Origin: Chloroflexota bacterium
GTDB taxonomy: Bacteria > Chloroflexota > Anaerolineae > Promineifilales > Promineifilaceae
DNA length: 34,036 nt
Assembly (NCBI GenBank): GCA_029559155.1
Contig: JAKQCM010000501.1
Location: 1-34,036 of the forward strand
Direction: 5' to 3'
Part shown: positions 1-9,153 of the stretch, one piece after another
Layout of the letters: each line of letters opens with the position of its first letter
Numbering within the stretch: the first letter of the stretch is position 1
Notes under the pieces: model-generated
Told to the model about the DNA's origin: nothing
The model's input: only the letters and a program-made list of their open reading frames with translations
Databases searched by the model: none
Position numbers and translations under genes: made by a program

Positions 1-236
1 AATGCGTCACGCCTATCTTGTGGGGGAAGTTGCTTATCGTTCATGCCCCCTATTTTCGCCATCCCTCCCTTTTACACCAAATTAAACCGCACCCTCGCCC
101 AAATTCCACCGCCAAATATGCGCCAAACTCACGAAAACGGCCGTTCTCATCTCGCTATCTGCCCCAGCTTTGCATACAATACTAAAAACCCACACCACTA
201 CCATACAAAAACCTCTAGCAAAAAAGGGAGTAAACC

Positions 237-1481
237 ATGAGCACAAGTCAGAACCCACAAGATGTCGTTATTGTCGGGGCGGCGCGTACGCCCACCGGTC
301 GTTTTATGGGCGGATTGAGCAGCCTGACGGCCACCGATTTAGGCGCAACGGCCGTGGCCGCCGCCATAGAACGCTCAGGCATTAACCCGGCCAGCGTCTA
401 CGAAGCCATTATGGGCAATGTTGTCCAGGCGGGCGTTGGGCAGGCGCCGGCGCGGCAGGCGGCCCTGCGCGGCGGGCTGCCCAACACGGTAGGCGCCACG
501 GCCGTCAACAAAGTGTGCGGCTCCGGCCTCAAGGCCGTGATGATGGCCGCCAACGGCATCATCGCCGGGGAAGCCGACGTGTTTGTTGCGGGCGGCATGG
601 AAAGTATGTCCAATGCGCCTTATTTGCTGCCCAAAGCTCGCGCCGGGCTGCGCTACGGCGATGCCCAACTGCAAGACGCCGTCCTCCACGATGGCCTGTG
701 GTGCGCCTTTCAGGATTGGCCGATGGGCAACGCGGCCGAATTTATCGCCAAACAATTTAACGTGTCGCGGCAGGAAATGGACGAGTTTTCCCTGCGCAGC
801 CATGAAAAAGCGGCCGAGGCGACGGTAAACGGCCGTTTCGCCGCCGAAATCACCCCTGTCGAAATCAAAACGCGCAAAACCACCACCCGCCTCACCATCG
901 ACGAACCGATTCGCGCCAGCTTTAGCGAAGGCGGTTACAGCCTGGATACCAGCCTGGACCAACTGGCCAAACTCCCGGCCGCCTTCGAACAAGGCGGCGC
1001 AGTCACGGCCGGCAACGCCCCTGGCCTCAACGACGGCGCCGCGGCTCTGGTGCTGACCAGCCGCGCGGAAGCGCAGCGACAGGGGATACGGCCGTTAGCC
1101 CGCATCGCCGGATACACCCTGGCGGCCGTCGAACCCAAATGGCTGTTTGCCGCCCCGGCCAGCGCCATGCCACGCCTGCTGCAGCGGCTCGATTGGACCC
1201 TGGACCAGGTCGATCTGATCGAACTGAACGAGGCCTTTGCCGCACAGGCGCTGGCCAACGGCGTAGAAATGATCCAAAAAGGATACGCCTGGAACTGGGA
1301 CAAGGTGAACGTAAATGGCGGTGCGGTGGCTTTGGGGCACCCGATTGGCGCCAGCGGGGCGCGTGTTCTGGTTACGCTGCTTTATGCCCTGCAAAATCGC
1401 GGCCTGCGCCGGGGAATTGCCTCGCTCTGCCTGGGCGGCGGCGAAGCAGTGGCGTTAGCGGTGGAAATGGAAAACGGGTAG
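237..1481 (+). CDS. Acetyl-CoA C-acetyltransferase (thiolase)
   Basis: This 414-residue protein matches the full length of family II thiolases, cytosolic enzymes that condense two acetyl-CoA to acetoacetyl-CoA or cleave 3-ketoacyl-CoA. The acyl-accepting cysteine is Cys94 in NKVCGSGLKAV. The NEAF motif starts at Asn331. His368 lies in GGAVALGHPIGASG, and the second catalytic cysteine is Cys398 in CLGGGEA. All key residues are present, so it should be active. The ATG at 237 follows GGGAG near 226 at suitable spacing. It stands alone: no other beta-oxidation or butanoate gene is adjacent, so the degradative or biosynthetic direction cannot be told from context. The 236 bases upstream contain no convincing gene or promoter. 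Its stop codon is 2 bases before an inverted repeat that may end transcription. Confidence 0.95.
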   Translation: MSTSQNPQDVVIVGAARTPTGRFMGGLSSLTATDLGATAVAAAIERSGINPASVYEAIMGNVVQAGVGQAPARQAALRGGLPNTVGATAVNKVCGSGLKAVMMAANGIIAGEADVFVAGGMESMSNAPYLLPKARAGLRYGDAQLQDAVLHDGLWCAFQDWPMGNAAEFIAKQFNVSRQEMDEFSLRSHEKAAEATVNGRFAAEITPVEIKTRKTTTRLTIDEPIRASFSEGGYSLDTSLDQLAKLPAAFEQGGAVTAGNAPGLNDGAAALVLTSRAEAQRQGIRPLARIAGYTLAAVEPKWLFAAPASAMPRLLQRLDWTLDQVDLIELNEAFAAQALANGVEMIQKGYAWNWDKVNVNGGAVALGHPIGASGARVLVTLLYALQNRGLRRGIASLCLGGGEAVALAVEMENG

Positions 1482-1483
1482 GC

Positions 1484-1545
1484 TAGACCCTAAGGGTTTG
1501 CACTTGAGAAATTAGTGCTTCTGGCACGCAAACCCTTAGGGTCTA
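1484..1545. repeat. Dispersed inverted-repeat element, copy 1
   Basis: A perfect 17-bp inverted repeat has arms at 1484-1500 (TAGACCCTAAGGGTTTG) and 1529-1545, separated by 28 bases. It lies between the convergent thiolase and AAA ATPase genes. A related element with 14 of the same arm bases is at 11696-11754, and the loops share a TTGAGAA/TGGAGAAGTTA-like segment. As RNA it would form a long hairpin on either strand, so it could act as a bidirectional terminator. Each arm also contains the near-palindrome CCCTAAGGG. Confidence 0.85.
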
Positions 1546-1574
1546 ATTTGCTGGCTGTCCAGTTTTTTGCCGGT

Positions 1575-2966
1575 TCAGGCAACGGCCGTGGCCTGTTTGA
1601 CACGCGGCGCGGCGTTTTGCATTTGCGCCGGTGAAACCCACGCCGCCGAAGCCGTCTCATCCACAAAGTAGCTAAAACAAGCCTCGTCAACCAGCGCCGG
1701 GGTCATGTGCGGCGTGATTTTTTCATACTCACACAAAGCAATTACAATTTTTACAATATCGCGGGGATGAACCGACTGCATCACCCGGCCGGCTTCCCGA
1801 TACCACTTTTGCAGCAGGTGAACGAAGGATCGTTTGTCGAAGGGCATATTGTAATGTTTGCAAACCGCCAAAAATATCTGGTAGAACAATTTTTCGTCCG
1901 GGCTGCCCACCAATACTTTCATTTGAATACGGCGCAGGAAAGCATCATCGACCAGATCGTTGGGGTCCAGGTTGGTGGAAAAGACAATTAATTGTTGGAA
2001 CGGCACTTCCACCGACTGCCCGGATTGCAGCCGTAAAAAGTCTATGTTGCTTTCCAACGGCACAATCCAACGATTGAGCAGCTCTTGTGGGCGCATTTGC
2101 TGGCGGCCAAAATCGTCGATGAGGAACATGCCGCCGTTGGCTTTCATTTGCAGCGGGGCTTCATATATTTTGGCGATGGGTTCGTAGCGCAAATCTAGCG
2201 CATCCATGGTTAACTCGCCGCCAACCATGACCGACGGCCGTTGAAACAACCGCCACCGCTTATCCACCTTCAACTTATCGGCCCCGCCGCCCTGTCCATA
2301 CGGATCAAGATACAGGCTGATTTCATCGTCACTGAGGGGAATATGAACCAGGGGATCAAAAATACGGATGATTTGACCGCCCACCGTTACTGAATCGGGC
2401 AGCCAAATAGGATCATCTTTGGCCAGCAGTTTGGCAATGGCTTCAGCGATGGTCGTTTTGCCATTGCCGGGAGGACCATACAAAAACAGCGAAGAGCCAG
2501 AATTAACGGCCGGGCCAATTCGCCGGTGAAAATTATCGGGCAAAATCAAATGGGCCAGCGCTTCCTGCACCTGGTTGGGTGACACTTGCCGGTGGCCGCC
2601 AGTCTGAGCCAGAATCGCCGCTGAATAATCAGCCAAGGACACGGGGACACGCCCCACATATTGGCTCCGCTCAAACGCATCCCGCGCCCGCGCTGCCCCG
2701 GCATCCGTTGGACTATACGTAAAGCTCAGGCTGCCAAGCGAACCCGCTTTGGTAATCTCTACCAGATGCTCTTGCTTCATGCGGCTCAATAAATCATCAA
2801 TGACGCCGGCGTGAATGCCCAACACCGCCGATACGCGCGCCACGCTTGCTTCCCCTTCATTGAACAATAACCGAAAGATAATATCTTGTACTAACCCAAC
2901 AGGAACCCCGAGGCCGTCCACTTTCAATACAGGAGCCAATATCTTCTCTAGACTTGACGATTTCAT
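1575..2966 (-). CDS. AAA+ ATPase with N-terminal winged-helix-like region
   Basis: This is a 463-residue cytoplasmic ATPase. Residues about 15-90 look like a winged helix (VARVSAVLGIHAGVIDDLLSR, then a basic wing). The AAA+ core spans about 140-420, with Walker A GPPGNGKTT at 164-172, Walker B FLIDDFG at 281-287, a sensor-1-like FSTNLD at 329-334 and an arginine pair at 345-346 that could serve as arginine finger. The start codon at 2966 is preceded by AGGTGAAAG, a fair ribosome-binding site. It is divergent from the methyltransferase gene at 3149. The remote substrate or partner is unknown. Proteins of this kind are usually annotated only as ATPases, and the combination suggests a regulatory or remodelling role rather than metabolism. 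The C-terminus is Ala-rich and has no recognised domain. Confidence 0.85.
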   Translation of the reverse strand: MKSSSLEKILAPVLKVDGLGVPVGLVQDIIFRLLFNEGEASVARVSAVLGIHAGVIDDLLSRMKQEHLVEITKAGSLGSLSFTYSPTDAGAARARDAFERSQYVGRVPVSLADYSAAILAQTGGHRQVSPNQVQEALAHLILPDNFHRRIGPAVNSGSSLFLYGPPGNGKTTIAEAIAKLLAKDDPIWLPDSVTVGGQIIRIFDPLVHIPLSDDEISLYLDPYGQGGGADKLKVDKRWRLFQRPSVMVGGELTMDALDLRYEPIAKIYEAPLQMKANGGMFLIDDFGRQQMRPQELLNRWIVPLESNIDFLRLQSGQSVEVPFQQLIVFSTNLDPNDLVDDAFLRRIQMKVLVGSPDEKLFYQIFLAVCKHYNMPFDKRSFVHLLQKWYREAGRVMQSVHPRDIVKIVIALCEYEKITPHMTPALVDEACFSYFVDETASAAWVSPAQMQNAAPRVKQATAVA

Positions 2967-3036
2967 ATATCTTTCACCTGTGGAGGATAGTTCCGCTTAT
3001 TTGTTTGCTTACAATCTATTGCTAATTACGCCTTTA

Positions 3037-3042
3037 AGTATA
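3037..3042 (-). promoter_or_regulatory. Possible -10 box for the AAA ATPase gene
   Basis: TATACT reads on the minus strand at 3042-3037, about 70 bases upstream of the ATPase start codon. No good -35 hexamer sits at 17-bp spacing; TTGATA is present but only 14 bases away. This is a weak proposal based only on the -10 match in the divergent intergenic region. Confidence 0.3.
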
Positions 3043-3085
3043 GGCTACAACAAAATTATCAACATAGGAAGATGGTCAAGCTGTT

Positions 3086-3114
3086 TTGACGCTGACAAAC
3101 CAGTGCCATATAAT
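3086..3114 (+). promoter_or_regulatory. Sigma70-type promoter of the methyltransferase gene
   Basis: TTGACG at 3086-3091, a 17-base spacer and a perfect TATAAT at 3109-3114 form a near-consensus housekeeping promoter. Transcription would begin near 3121, about 28 bases before the GTG at 3149. The same TTGACG-N17-TATNAT layout is seen before infC. Confidence 0.85.
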
Positions 3115-3148
3115 GCCCGATAATTTATGAAAAAAAGTAAGGTCTTGT

Positions 3149-4045
3149 GTGACACAACTAAAAACCCAAAGGGTTTGTATAGACACAGTTACAACAAAAG
3201 TTGAAAATGAACCTATGAATGATCAGGACAACAAATCATTACCTTCTACACTATACACCGAAGAGTATTTTTTGACAGCGTGTGAAGGGTATGACGTATT
3301 TATTGAATCCGAAGGCGTCCAGCTTTCGCGGCGTCTGCGAGATTCGTTTAAGATGGCCGAAGTAACGGCCGGTATGCGGATTTTGGACGTGGGCTGCGGG
3401 CGTGGGGAAATTATTCGTCATTGCATGGAGATGGGCATCGAAGCTTATGGCATCGACTATGCCGAAGCCGCGATGAGCATGACTCAGGAAGTCATTACTG
3501 CCGAACGGGCCAAATTGGCTGCGGAAGGCCAAGACCTGACCCAAGTGAAAGCGGGCGTTTGCCGCTCAGACGCCAAATATCTGCCGTTTCCCACCGCTTA
3601 TTTTGACCGGGTGTTGATGTTTGACGTGGTGGAACATTTATATCCCTGGGAGCTGCATGAGGCGATGTTGGAAGTGCGGCGGGTGCTTAAGGATGACGGC
3701 CGTTTCATCATCCATACCGCCCCCAACCGCTGGTACGACCTGTATGCCTACCCCTGGGTACGCCGCGTGCGTACCTTGCTCGGCGACGGCGACAAATACC
3801 CCAAAGACCCGCGGGCGATTACGGCCGTTAACCTCGACGTCCACGTAAACGAACAAGATTTACGCAGCATGAAAAAAGCGCTGAACGCCGCCGGTTTCAA
3901 AGCCACCGTCTGGCTGGATTCCCCGCCGCAAAACCGCCAGGAAAACGCCATCATGGCCGGTTTGCGGCGCATCGCCTTCGGCGTCCCCCCCATCCGTTGG
4001 TTCTTTGAACGCGAAGTCTTCGCGATTGGGCAAAAAGACAGTTGA
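3149..4045 (+). CDS. Class I SAM-dependent methyltransferase
   Basis: This is a cytoplasmic Methyltransf_11/25-like enzyme of 298 residues from the GTG at 3149. The SAM-binding motif I LDVGCGRGE is at 79-87, followed by an acidic end of strand 2 (YGIDYAEA, 100-107). A DVVEHLYPWELHEAM segment at about 159-173 and RVLKDDGRFIIHT (178-190) are typical of motifs II and III. The start is uncertain. GTG 3149 has a weak TAAGG 6 bases upstream and is close to the promoter, while ATG 3215 (residue 23) gives a cleaner N-terminus but no clear ribosome-binding site. It is followed after 55 bases by a membrane glycosyltransferase, which suggests the substrate is a glycan or lipid-linked sugar. That is inference from context only; the acceptor is not identifiable from sequence. 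Confidence 0.85.
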   Translation: MTQLKTQRVCIDTVTTKVENEPMNDQDNKSLPSTLYTEEYFLTACEGYDVFIESEGVQLSRRLRDSFKMAEVTAGMRILDVGCGRGEIIRHCMEMGIEAYGIDYAEAAMSMTQEVITAERAKLAAEGQDLTQVKAGVCRSDAKYLPFPTAYFDRVLMFDVVEHLYPWELHEAMLEVRRVLKDDGRFIIHTAPNRWYDLYAYPWVRRVRTLLGDGDKYPKDPRAITAVNLDVHVNEQDLRSMKKALNAAGFKATVWLDSPPQNRQENAIMAGLRRIAFGVPPIRWFFEREVFAIGQKDS

Positions 4046-4047
4046 AC

Positions 4048-4096
4048 ATTGAGAGTTGATCGACACAAGATCAACTCCCAATGGCCAACTCTCAAT
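4048..4096. promoter_or_regulatory. Hairpin with two alternative 3' arms before the GT-C gene
   Basis: The arm at 4048-4061 (ATTGAGAGTTGATC) pairs with 4069-4082 with one mismatch and a 7-base loop. The first 11 bases of the same arm also pair perfectly with CAACTCTCAAT at 4086-4096. The two pairings exclude one another. The structure fills the gap between the methyltransferase stop and the GTG at 4101, where no Shine-Dalgarno sequence is visible. It may modulate translation or be a remnant of a repeat. Confidence 0.6.
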
Positions 4097-4100
4097 TCCC

Positions 4101-6092
4101 GTGAAACGCTCGCTGCTAGTCCTCGCGCTCATCCTCTTTCTGGCATTTGCGCTCCGCACCTACCAGCTTACCGCCATCCCCCCCGGCCTCACCCACGACG
4201 AAGCCAATCACGGCCGTGAAGCTCTGGGCATTTTAGACGGCGTTTATCTCTTTTACTTCCCACTCAACTACGGCAGCGAACCCCTCTACAGCTACACCGC
4301 CGCCCTTAGCATGGCCTTGTTTGGCGAAGGGTTATTGGCGCTGCGCCTGGTAAACGTCATTTTTGGTGTGGCGGCCATCGCCATCACCTATTTGTGGGCG
4401 GCGCGCGCCTTCGACAGGCATACGGCGCTGCTGGGAGCCGCCCTGACGGCCGTTTCCTTTTGGCCCCTCGCCACCAGCAGGCAGGCGCTGCGAGCCGGTA
4501 TGCTGCCCTTTTTCACGGCTACGGCCGTCTTGTTTTTCTGGCAAATTATCACCACCAAACCAGGCATTTCCGCGCGGCAGCGCTGGATGACGGCCGTCGC
4601 TTTCGGCGTCTCCGTCGCATTCACCCTGCACATCTACCTGGCCGCTCGCGTGGCCTGGCTCATGTTTCCCGCCTTCCTGCTCTATCTGGCGCTGGTGCAG
4701 CGCGACACCTTCCGCCGCGCCTGGAAACCGACGCTGGCCGGTTTGCTGCTGGCCGGGCTGCTCGTTATCCCCATGTTTATATACCTGCGCCTGCACCCTG
4801 AGGCGCTCACCCGGCTAGACATGCTGGACGGACCGCTGCAATCGTTTCGCACCGGCAGCCTGCGCCCGATTTTAACCAACGCTTCCTCGGCGCTGCTGGC
4901 TTTTGTCTGGCCGGGATATGGCGACCAATTCCTGGCCTACAACATCCCCGGACGGCCGGTATTTGAAGCTGTGACGGCCGTTTTCTTCGTCTTTGGTCTG
5001 TTGGTGTGTCTGTGGAACTGGAAAAAACCAGCCTACGCCTTCCTGCTGATCTGGTTTGGCGCAGGCATTCTCCCATCGCTCATCACCGGGGCCACGGCCA
5101 ATACCACCCGCAACATGGCCGCCTTACCGGCCATTTGCCTTTTGCCGGCAGTGGGATTTATGGGGCTGGCTCAGGCAGTGATGGCCCGCTGGGGAGAAGA
5201 TAAACGGCCGTACTTGCGCCTCGCCGCCCTTCTCTGGCTGAGTCTTGCCGGATTTATCACCATGCGCGATTACTTCTTCCGCTGGGCGCAGTCCCCCGAC
5301 GTACGCGGCGCGTACCAGGTCAATTTAGTCGCCGCGCTGGATTATCTGGCCCAGAAGGAGATCCCTGCGCCCATTGTGATGTCCACCGTCTATCCCGGTC
5401 CGGCCCACGACAGTTCCATCGCCCTGGTGTTGCGGCCACACGCCGCCGATGATCTTCATTGGGTTGATGCGCGCCGCGCCCTGCTCTGGCCCGGCGGCAG
5501 CGGCGGGTATGCCCTCATCCCCACGTCCACGCCGCCGCACCCCGCCTTCAGCCCATATTTACAACCGCTAGATTCCCAGAGTTTGCGCCCGGATGATCTG
5601 GACCCCGGTTTTACGCTTTACCAGCTAACGTCTAATCCAAGCGATGGCAGCGGCACGGCCGTTGCCAATTTTGGCGACGCCGTTTACTTGCTGGCCGGGG
5701 TGTGGCTGGATGAGGAAGTGATGGCCGGTGAAACGGCCGTTTTCCAGACCACCTGGCAGGTCATCGACCCCACCCGCGTCGGCCCCAATGTACCGCCAAC
5801 TTTCACCCCCGACACTGTTTTCTTCACCCAGGTACTCACGCCTGAAGGGGTTGTCCTGGCCCAGCAAGACACATTGGATGCCCCTTCCTGGGCCTGGCAG
5901 CCCGGAGACATTTTTGTCCAACTCCACGCCATCACCGTGCCCTCGGAAACGCCGCCGGGAACCTACCGCACGATTGTCGGCATGTATGATCGCGCCTCGC
6001 TGGAACGGCTGCCCACCCTCACGCCCGATGGCAAGCCCGGTGAAAGTTTTGCAGACGGCCGTGCGCTTACCGTCACCCAACCCGCCAATTAA
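4101..6092 (+). CDS. GT-C membrane glycosyltransferase (GT39/ArnT-like), paralogue 1
   Basis: This is a polytopic membrane protein of 663 residues from the GTG at 4101; upstream TTG 4056 would add 15 residues lying within a hairpin. The first membrane helix (about 4-20) is followed by IPPGLTHDEANHG, whose Asp33-Glu34 match the acidic catalytic motif of GT-C enzymes in the first outer loop. Such enzymes transfer sugars from polyprenyl-phosphate donors outside the membrane. Many further hydrophobic helices run to about residue 440. Residues about 530-650 form a soluble beta-rich tail with a FxQVLTPEG / QPGDIFVQLHAITVP / PGTYRTIVGMYD pattern, also present in the genes at 11863, 13959 and 16058. 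It is most similar to the product of 11863. The acceptor and sugar are unknown. The preceding methyltransferase gene may be cotranscribed. Confidence 0.85.
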   Translation: MKRSLLVLALILFLAFALRTYQLTAIPPGLTHDEANHGREALGILDGVYLFYFPLNYGSEPLYSYTAALSMALFGEGLLALRLVNVIFGVAAIAITYLWAARAFDRHTALLGAALTAVSFWPLATSRQALRAGMLPFFTATAVLFFWQIITTKPGISARQRWMTAVAFGVSVAFTLHIYLAARVAWLMFPAFLLYLALVQRDTFRRAWKPTLAGLLLAGLLVIPMFIYLRLHPEALTRLDMLDGPLQSFRTGSLRPILTNASSALLAFVWPGYGDQFLAYNIPGRPVFEAVTAVFFVFGLLVCLWNWKKPAYAFLLIWFGAGILPSLITGATANTTRNMAALPAICLLPAVGFMGLAQAVMARWGEDKRPYLRLAALLWLSLAGFITMRDYFFRWAQSPDVRGAYQVNLVAALDYLAQKEIPAPIVMSTVYPGPAHDSSIALVLRPHAADDLHWVDARRALLWPGGSGGYALIPTSTPPHPAFSPYLQPLDSQSLRPDDLDPGFTLYQLTSNPSDGSGTAVANFGDAVYLLAGVWLDEEVMAGETAVFQTTWQVIDPTRVGPNVPPTFTPDTVFFTQVLTPEGVVLAQQDTLDAPSWAWQPGDIFVQLHAITVPSETPPGTYRTIVGMYDRASLERLPTLTPDGKPGESFADGRALTVTQPAN

Positions 6093-6107
6093 GCAGCCAG
6101 GCATGTC

Positions 6108-6136
6108 GTGACACAGCCCGCCGATTACGCTACAAT
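6108..6136 (+). promoter_or_regulatory. Probable promoter of the SARP regulator gene
   Basis: GTGACA at 6108-6113, a 17-base spacer and TACAAT at 6131-6136 each match consensus in five of six positions. Transcription would begin near 6143, leaving a leader of about 160 bases. The leader contains a small hairpin (CACGGGT 6189-6195 with ACCCGTG 6206-6212). Confidence 0.55.
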
Positions 6137-6188
6137 CCGACTCATTGAGAAGGCAATTAGACACAGCACCTCGCAAATATAAAGACCG

Positions 6189-6212
6189 CACGGGTATTCT
6201 CGAAAACCCGTG
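6189..6212 (+). promoter_or_regulatory. Leader hairpin upstream of the SARP regulator
   Basis: CACGGGT (6189-6195) and ACCCGTG (6206-6212) form a 7-bp stem with a 10-base loop in the predicted leader. No T-tract follows, so it is not a classical terminator. It contains the GTG at 6210 that would otherwise look like the start of the downstream reading frame. Confidence 0.45.
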
Positions 6213-6305
6213 CCGCCGCCGCCATTTTCACCGATCCGCCCTCCGCCACACCGCACACGGGCTGCCTTCCATAATCACACCAAACCGGCCACGATCGAAT
6301 TTAGC

Positions 6306-9116
6306 ATGAAATTATCTCTCTCCATTCTGGGTTCGCTTTTCATTCAAGTGGATGAAGAACCATTACCAGAATCACGCGCCAAAAAGATCGAAGCCTTGCT
6401 GCTTTACCTGGCAGTCGAAAACGGCCGTCCGCACCGCCGCGAAACCCTTGTTGGCCTTTTCTTCCCCGATATGCCCGACGACATGGCGCGCGCCAACTTG
6501 CGCCAAACCCTCTCCCGATTGCGCCGCCTGCTTTTTGATTTCGACAACGACATCCCTTTCCTTATCCAATCACGCGAATCGGTCCAGTTTAATCCGATCA
6601 GCAATCATTTTGTAGACGTGCAGCAGTTTCAGCGGCTGCTGGATGGCTGCAACGCCCATAACAAACAACCGAACAACCAATGTTCGGCCTGCATGAGTCG
6701 TTTTCAACAAGCCGTCGCTCTGTATCGCGGGCCATTTTTAGAAGGCTTTTTTCTGGAAGAAAGTCCGGAATTTGAGAACTGGTCCCAGCTGTACCGCCAG
6801 CACTACCACCAAAATATAACCAACGCTCTTATGACCCTGGCCCATTATTATGAGGAGCGCGGGGAATATAGCTTGGCCACCGCCCAAGTCCGCCGCTTGC
6901 TGGAGCTGGAACCCTGGCAAGAAAAGGCATACCAGCAACTGTTGAGACTGCTGGCCAATCAAGGCCAGCGTACAATGGCTCTGGCGCAGGCCAAAACCTT
7001 CAGCCGCCTGCTGCGGGAAGAATTAGGCATTGAACCGACCGCCGAAACCATGGCCGTTGTGGAGCAAATCGCCACGGCCGGCGAAACCCGACCGCATAAC
7101 CTACCCTCTTTTACCACAGCATTTGTAGGCCGCGAGGAAAAATTAGCCCAAATTCGCCGGGCGTTGGTGCGGCCAAACTGCCGGTTGCTCACCGTTGTCG
7201 GCATGGGCGGCATTGGCAAAACGCGCCTGGCTTTGGAAAGCGCCCATCGCCTGGCGGATGCCTTTGACGGCCCTTTTATGCACGGTATTTATTTTGTCGC
7301 CCTGGCGGGGATGGATCCGATGGATGGCGAAAACGCGCTGACGACGGCGTTGGCCACGGCCGTTGCCGAAGCCATCGGCCTTGTGTTTTCCGGTCCCAAT
7401 CCACCGCTAACCGAACTTCTAGCTTTCTGCCAAAATAAATCCCTCCTGCTCATCTTAGACAATTTCGAACATCTCACGCAGGCAGGACGGCCGTTTATCC
7501 AAACCATCCTCCGAAATACCCAACACATCAAACTGCTGGTTACTTCCCGCGAGCGCCTGAAGTTGGCGGAAGAATGGGTGGTTGACCTTCAGGGGCTGCC
7601 TTTCCCAACCGACGCCGAAGATTCTCTTGCCGGCGACGAGACCCAGGCTGTGCAGCTGTTTATGAAACGCGCCCAACACGTAGCCGGGAACCTGTTTCCC
7701 GAATCTACGGCCAAAGAACGCACGGCCGTGCGCCGCATTTGCCGCCTGGTTCAGGGCTTACCGCTGGCCATTGAGCTGGCTGCCGCCTGGGTCCATGTCC
7801 TTACCTGCCAGGAAATCGCCCAGGAAATCGAAAATAATCTCGACGCGCTGACCCAGACCACGCCTATCCATGATCTACCGGAGCGCCATCGCAGCATCCG
7901 CGCCGTTTTTGCCCATTCCTGGCGGCTGCTGTCGCCCCACGAACGAAACATTCTCAGCCAATTGGCCATCTTTCGCGGCGGTTTTGGCCGCGAAGCCGCC
8001 GCCATTACCGGAGCCAGTCTGTCTGATCTGGCCGCCCTGATAGATAAATCTTTTTTGCTGGCCGATTCGGGGAAAAAAGAAACGGCCGTCACCCTCAGCG
8101 CCCGCCGCTACGATATGCTGGCCATCCTCCGACAATATGCTATGGAAAATTTAACCCCTGAATCCGAAAACGATCTGCGACAAAACCACGCCGCCTATTT
8201 CACCACCTTCATCGGCCAAAAAAAAGCTGGCCTGGAAGGCGGCGACCAAGCGCGTGCTCTGGCCGAAATCCACCAGGACATTGAAAATATCCGCGCCAGT
8301 TGGCAGTGGGCTGTGCTGAACGGCCGTGACGACATGCTGCAAACGGCCGTGGAAGGATTGGCCATCTACTACGATTTACGCAACTATTTCCAGGAAGGCG
8401 CCGACGTGTTCCGCTTTACGCTGGCCAAACTCACCGCCCGCTGGGGACACTTGCCCCCAGATCGATCATGCGCCATCTTGAAAGCAAAGTTGCAGGCCAG
8501 GCTGGGTTGGTTTGTCTATCATCTGGGCGAAGTGGAAAACGGCCGTGCCCTCCTTAGCCAAAGTCTAACCGACTTACGCGCAATGGACGCCGCCGATGAA
8601 CTGCTCTTCAACCTCAATTATTTGGGGGCCATTGCCCGCCACCAAGAAAAAATCACAGATGCCGAAACTTTGCTTCAGGAAGCCCTGGCGACAGCGGAAA
8701 GCAGCAACAATCGATTTGCCGCCAGCATTGCCCTCAACAATTTAGGCCAGCTTGCCTCCCAGCGCGGCGATCTGGAGGCCGCCCGCGCCTTGCTCGCTCG
8801 CGGCCTAACCCTGAAGCAGGCCATTGGCGACCGTTGGGGCGAAGCGTTCACCTTAACCTACCTGGGCCGCGTCGCGCAGGCCAGCGGCGATTTTGTAACC
8901 GCCAACCAGCTATTGCAAGATAGCCTGGCCATCAGCCAAAGCCTCGGCGATAGGCGGGCGCAGGCTTTTGCCCTCCGCAGCCTGGGGTATGTGCAGCTTT
9001 TCCTAGGCGAAGAATCCGCCGCTGAACCCTACTTTCAAAAGAGCGAAGCGTTGTTTCAGGAAATCGGCAACCTGGATGATGCCCAACGCACGCGCCAACG
9101 CCTGAAAGAAACCTGA
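6306..9116 (+). CDS. SARP/AfsR-like transcriptional regulator: wHTH-BTAD-STAND NTPase-TPR
   Basis: This is a 936-residue cytoplasmic regulator. ATG 6306 is chosen because it begins exactly at the winged-helix strand (MKLSLSILGSLFIQ). The open frame from GTG 6210 adds only a proline-rich stretch overlapping a hairpin. No clear Shine-Dalgarno sequence is seen. Order: OmpR-type DNA-binding domain (about 1-95); BTAD (about 100-250, LYRGPFLEGFFLEESPEFENW-like core); NB-ARC/STAND NTPase with P-loop VVGMGGIGKTR at about 297-307, Walker B SLLLILDNFE at 379-388, and a GLPLAIELAAAW segment; then TPR-like repeats at about 730-930. The family consists of signal-gated activators, known in actinomycetes and common in Chloroflexota. 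The inducer is not known. The sortase gene starts 37 bases later and may be cotranscribed. Confidence 0.88.
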   Translation: MKLSLSILGSLFIQVDEEPLPESRAKKIEALLLYLAVENGRPHRRETLVGLFFPDMPDDMARANLRQTLSRLRRLLFDFDNDIPFLIQSRESVQFNPISNHFVDVQQFQRLLDGCNAHNKQPNNQCSACMSRFQQAVALYRGPFLEGFFLEESPEFENWSQLYRQHYHQNITNALMTLAHYYEERGEYSLATAQVRRLLELEPWQEKAYQQLLRLLANQGQRTMALAQAKTFSRLLREELGIEPTAETMAVVEQIATAGETRPHNLPSFTTAFVGREEKLAQIRRALVRPNCRLLTVVGMGGIGKTRLALESAHRLADAFDGPFMHGIYFVALAGMDPMDGENALTTALATAVAEAIGLVFSGPNPPLTELLAFCQNKSLLLILDNFEHLTQAGRPFIQTILRNTQHIKLLVTSRERLKLAEEWVVDLQGLPFPTDAEDSLAGDETQAVQLFMKRAQHVAGNLFPESTAKERTAVRRICRLVQGLPLAIELAAAWVHVLTCQEIAQEIENNLDALTQTTPIHDLPERHRSIRAVFAHSWRLLSPHERNILSQLAIFRGGFGREAAAITGASLSDLAALIDKSFLLADSGKKETAVTLSARRYDMLAILRQYAMENLTPESENDLRQNHAAYFTTFIGQKKAGLEGGDQARALAEIHQDIENIRASWQWAVLNGRDDMLQTAVEGLAIYYDLRNYFQEGADVFRFTLAKLTARWGHLPPDRSCAILKAKLQARLGWFVYHLGEVENGRALLSQSLTDLRAMDAADELLFNLNYLGAIARHQEKITDAETLLQEALATAESSNNRFAASIALNNLGQLASQRGDLEAARALLARGLTLKQAIGDRWGEAFTLTYLGRVAQASGDFVTANQLLQDSLAISQSLGDRRAQAFALRSLGYVQLFLGEESAAEPYFQKSEALFQEIGNLDDAQRTRQRLKET

Positions 9117-9153
9117 GCAACGGTTGGCAATTTCCACGTTCCACTTTATCATT

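Noticed and set aside
43..240. 65-codon frame before the thiolase gene
   Set aside because: It has atypical composition for the region, no ribosome-binding site and overlaps the thiolase start.
375..992. Long antisense frames, also at 4332-4796, 13923-14372 and 16121-16975 (minus)
   Set aside because: They are shadows of well-supported genes. High GC and the octamer ACGGCCGT, which contains no stop in any frame on either strand, lengthen antisense frames.
3127..3204. 25-codon frame (MKKSKVLC...) just after the methyltransferase promoter
   Set aside because: It overlaps the methyltransferase start in another frame and has no ribosome-binding site.
6210..6305. GTG start that would extend the SARP protein by 32 residues
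   Set aside because: The extra part is Pro-rich, overlaps a hairpin and precedes the conserved start of the winged-helix domain.
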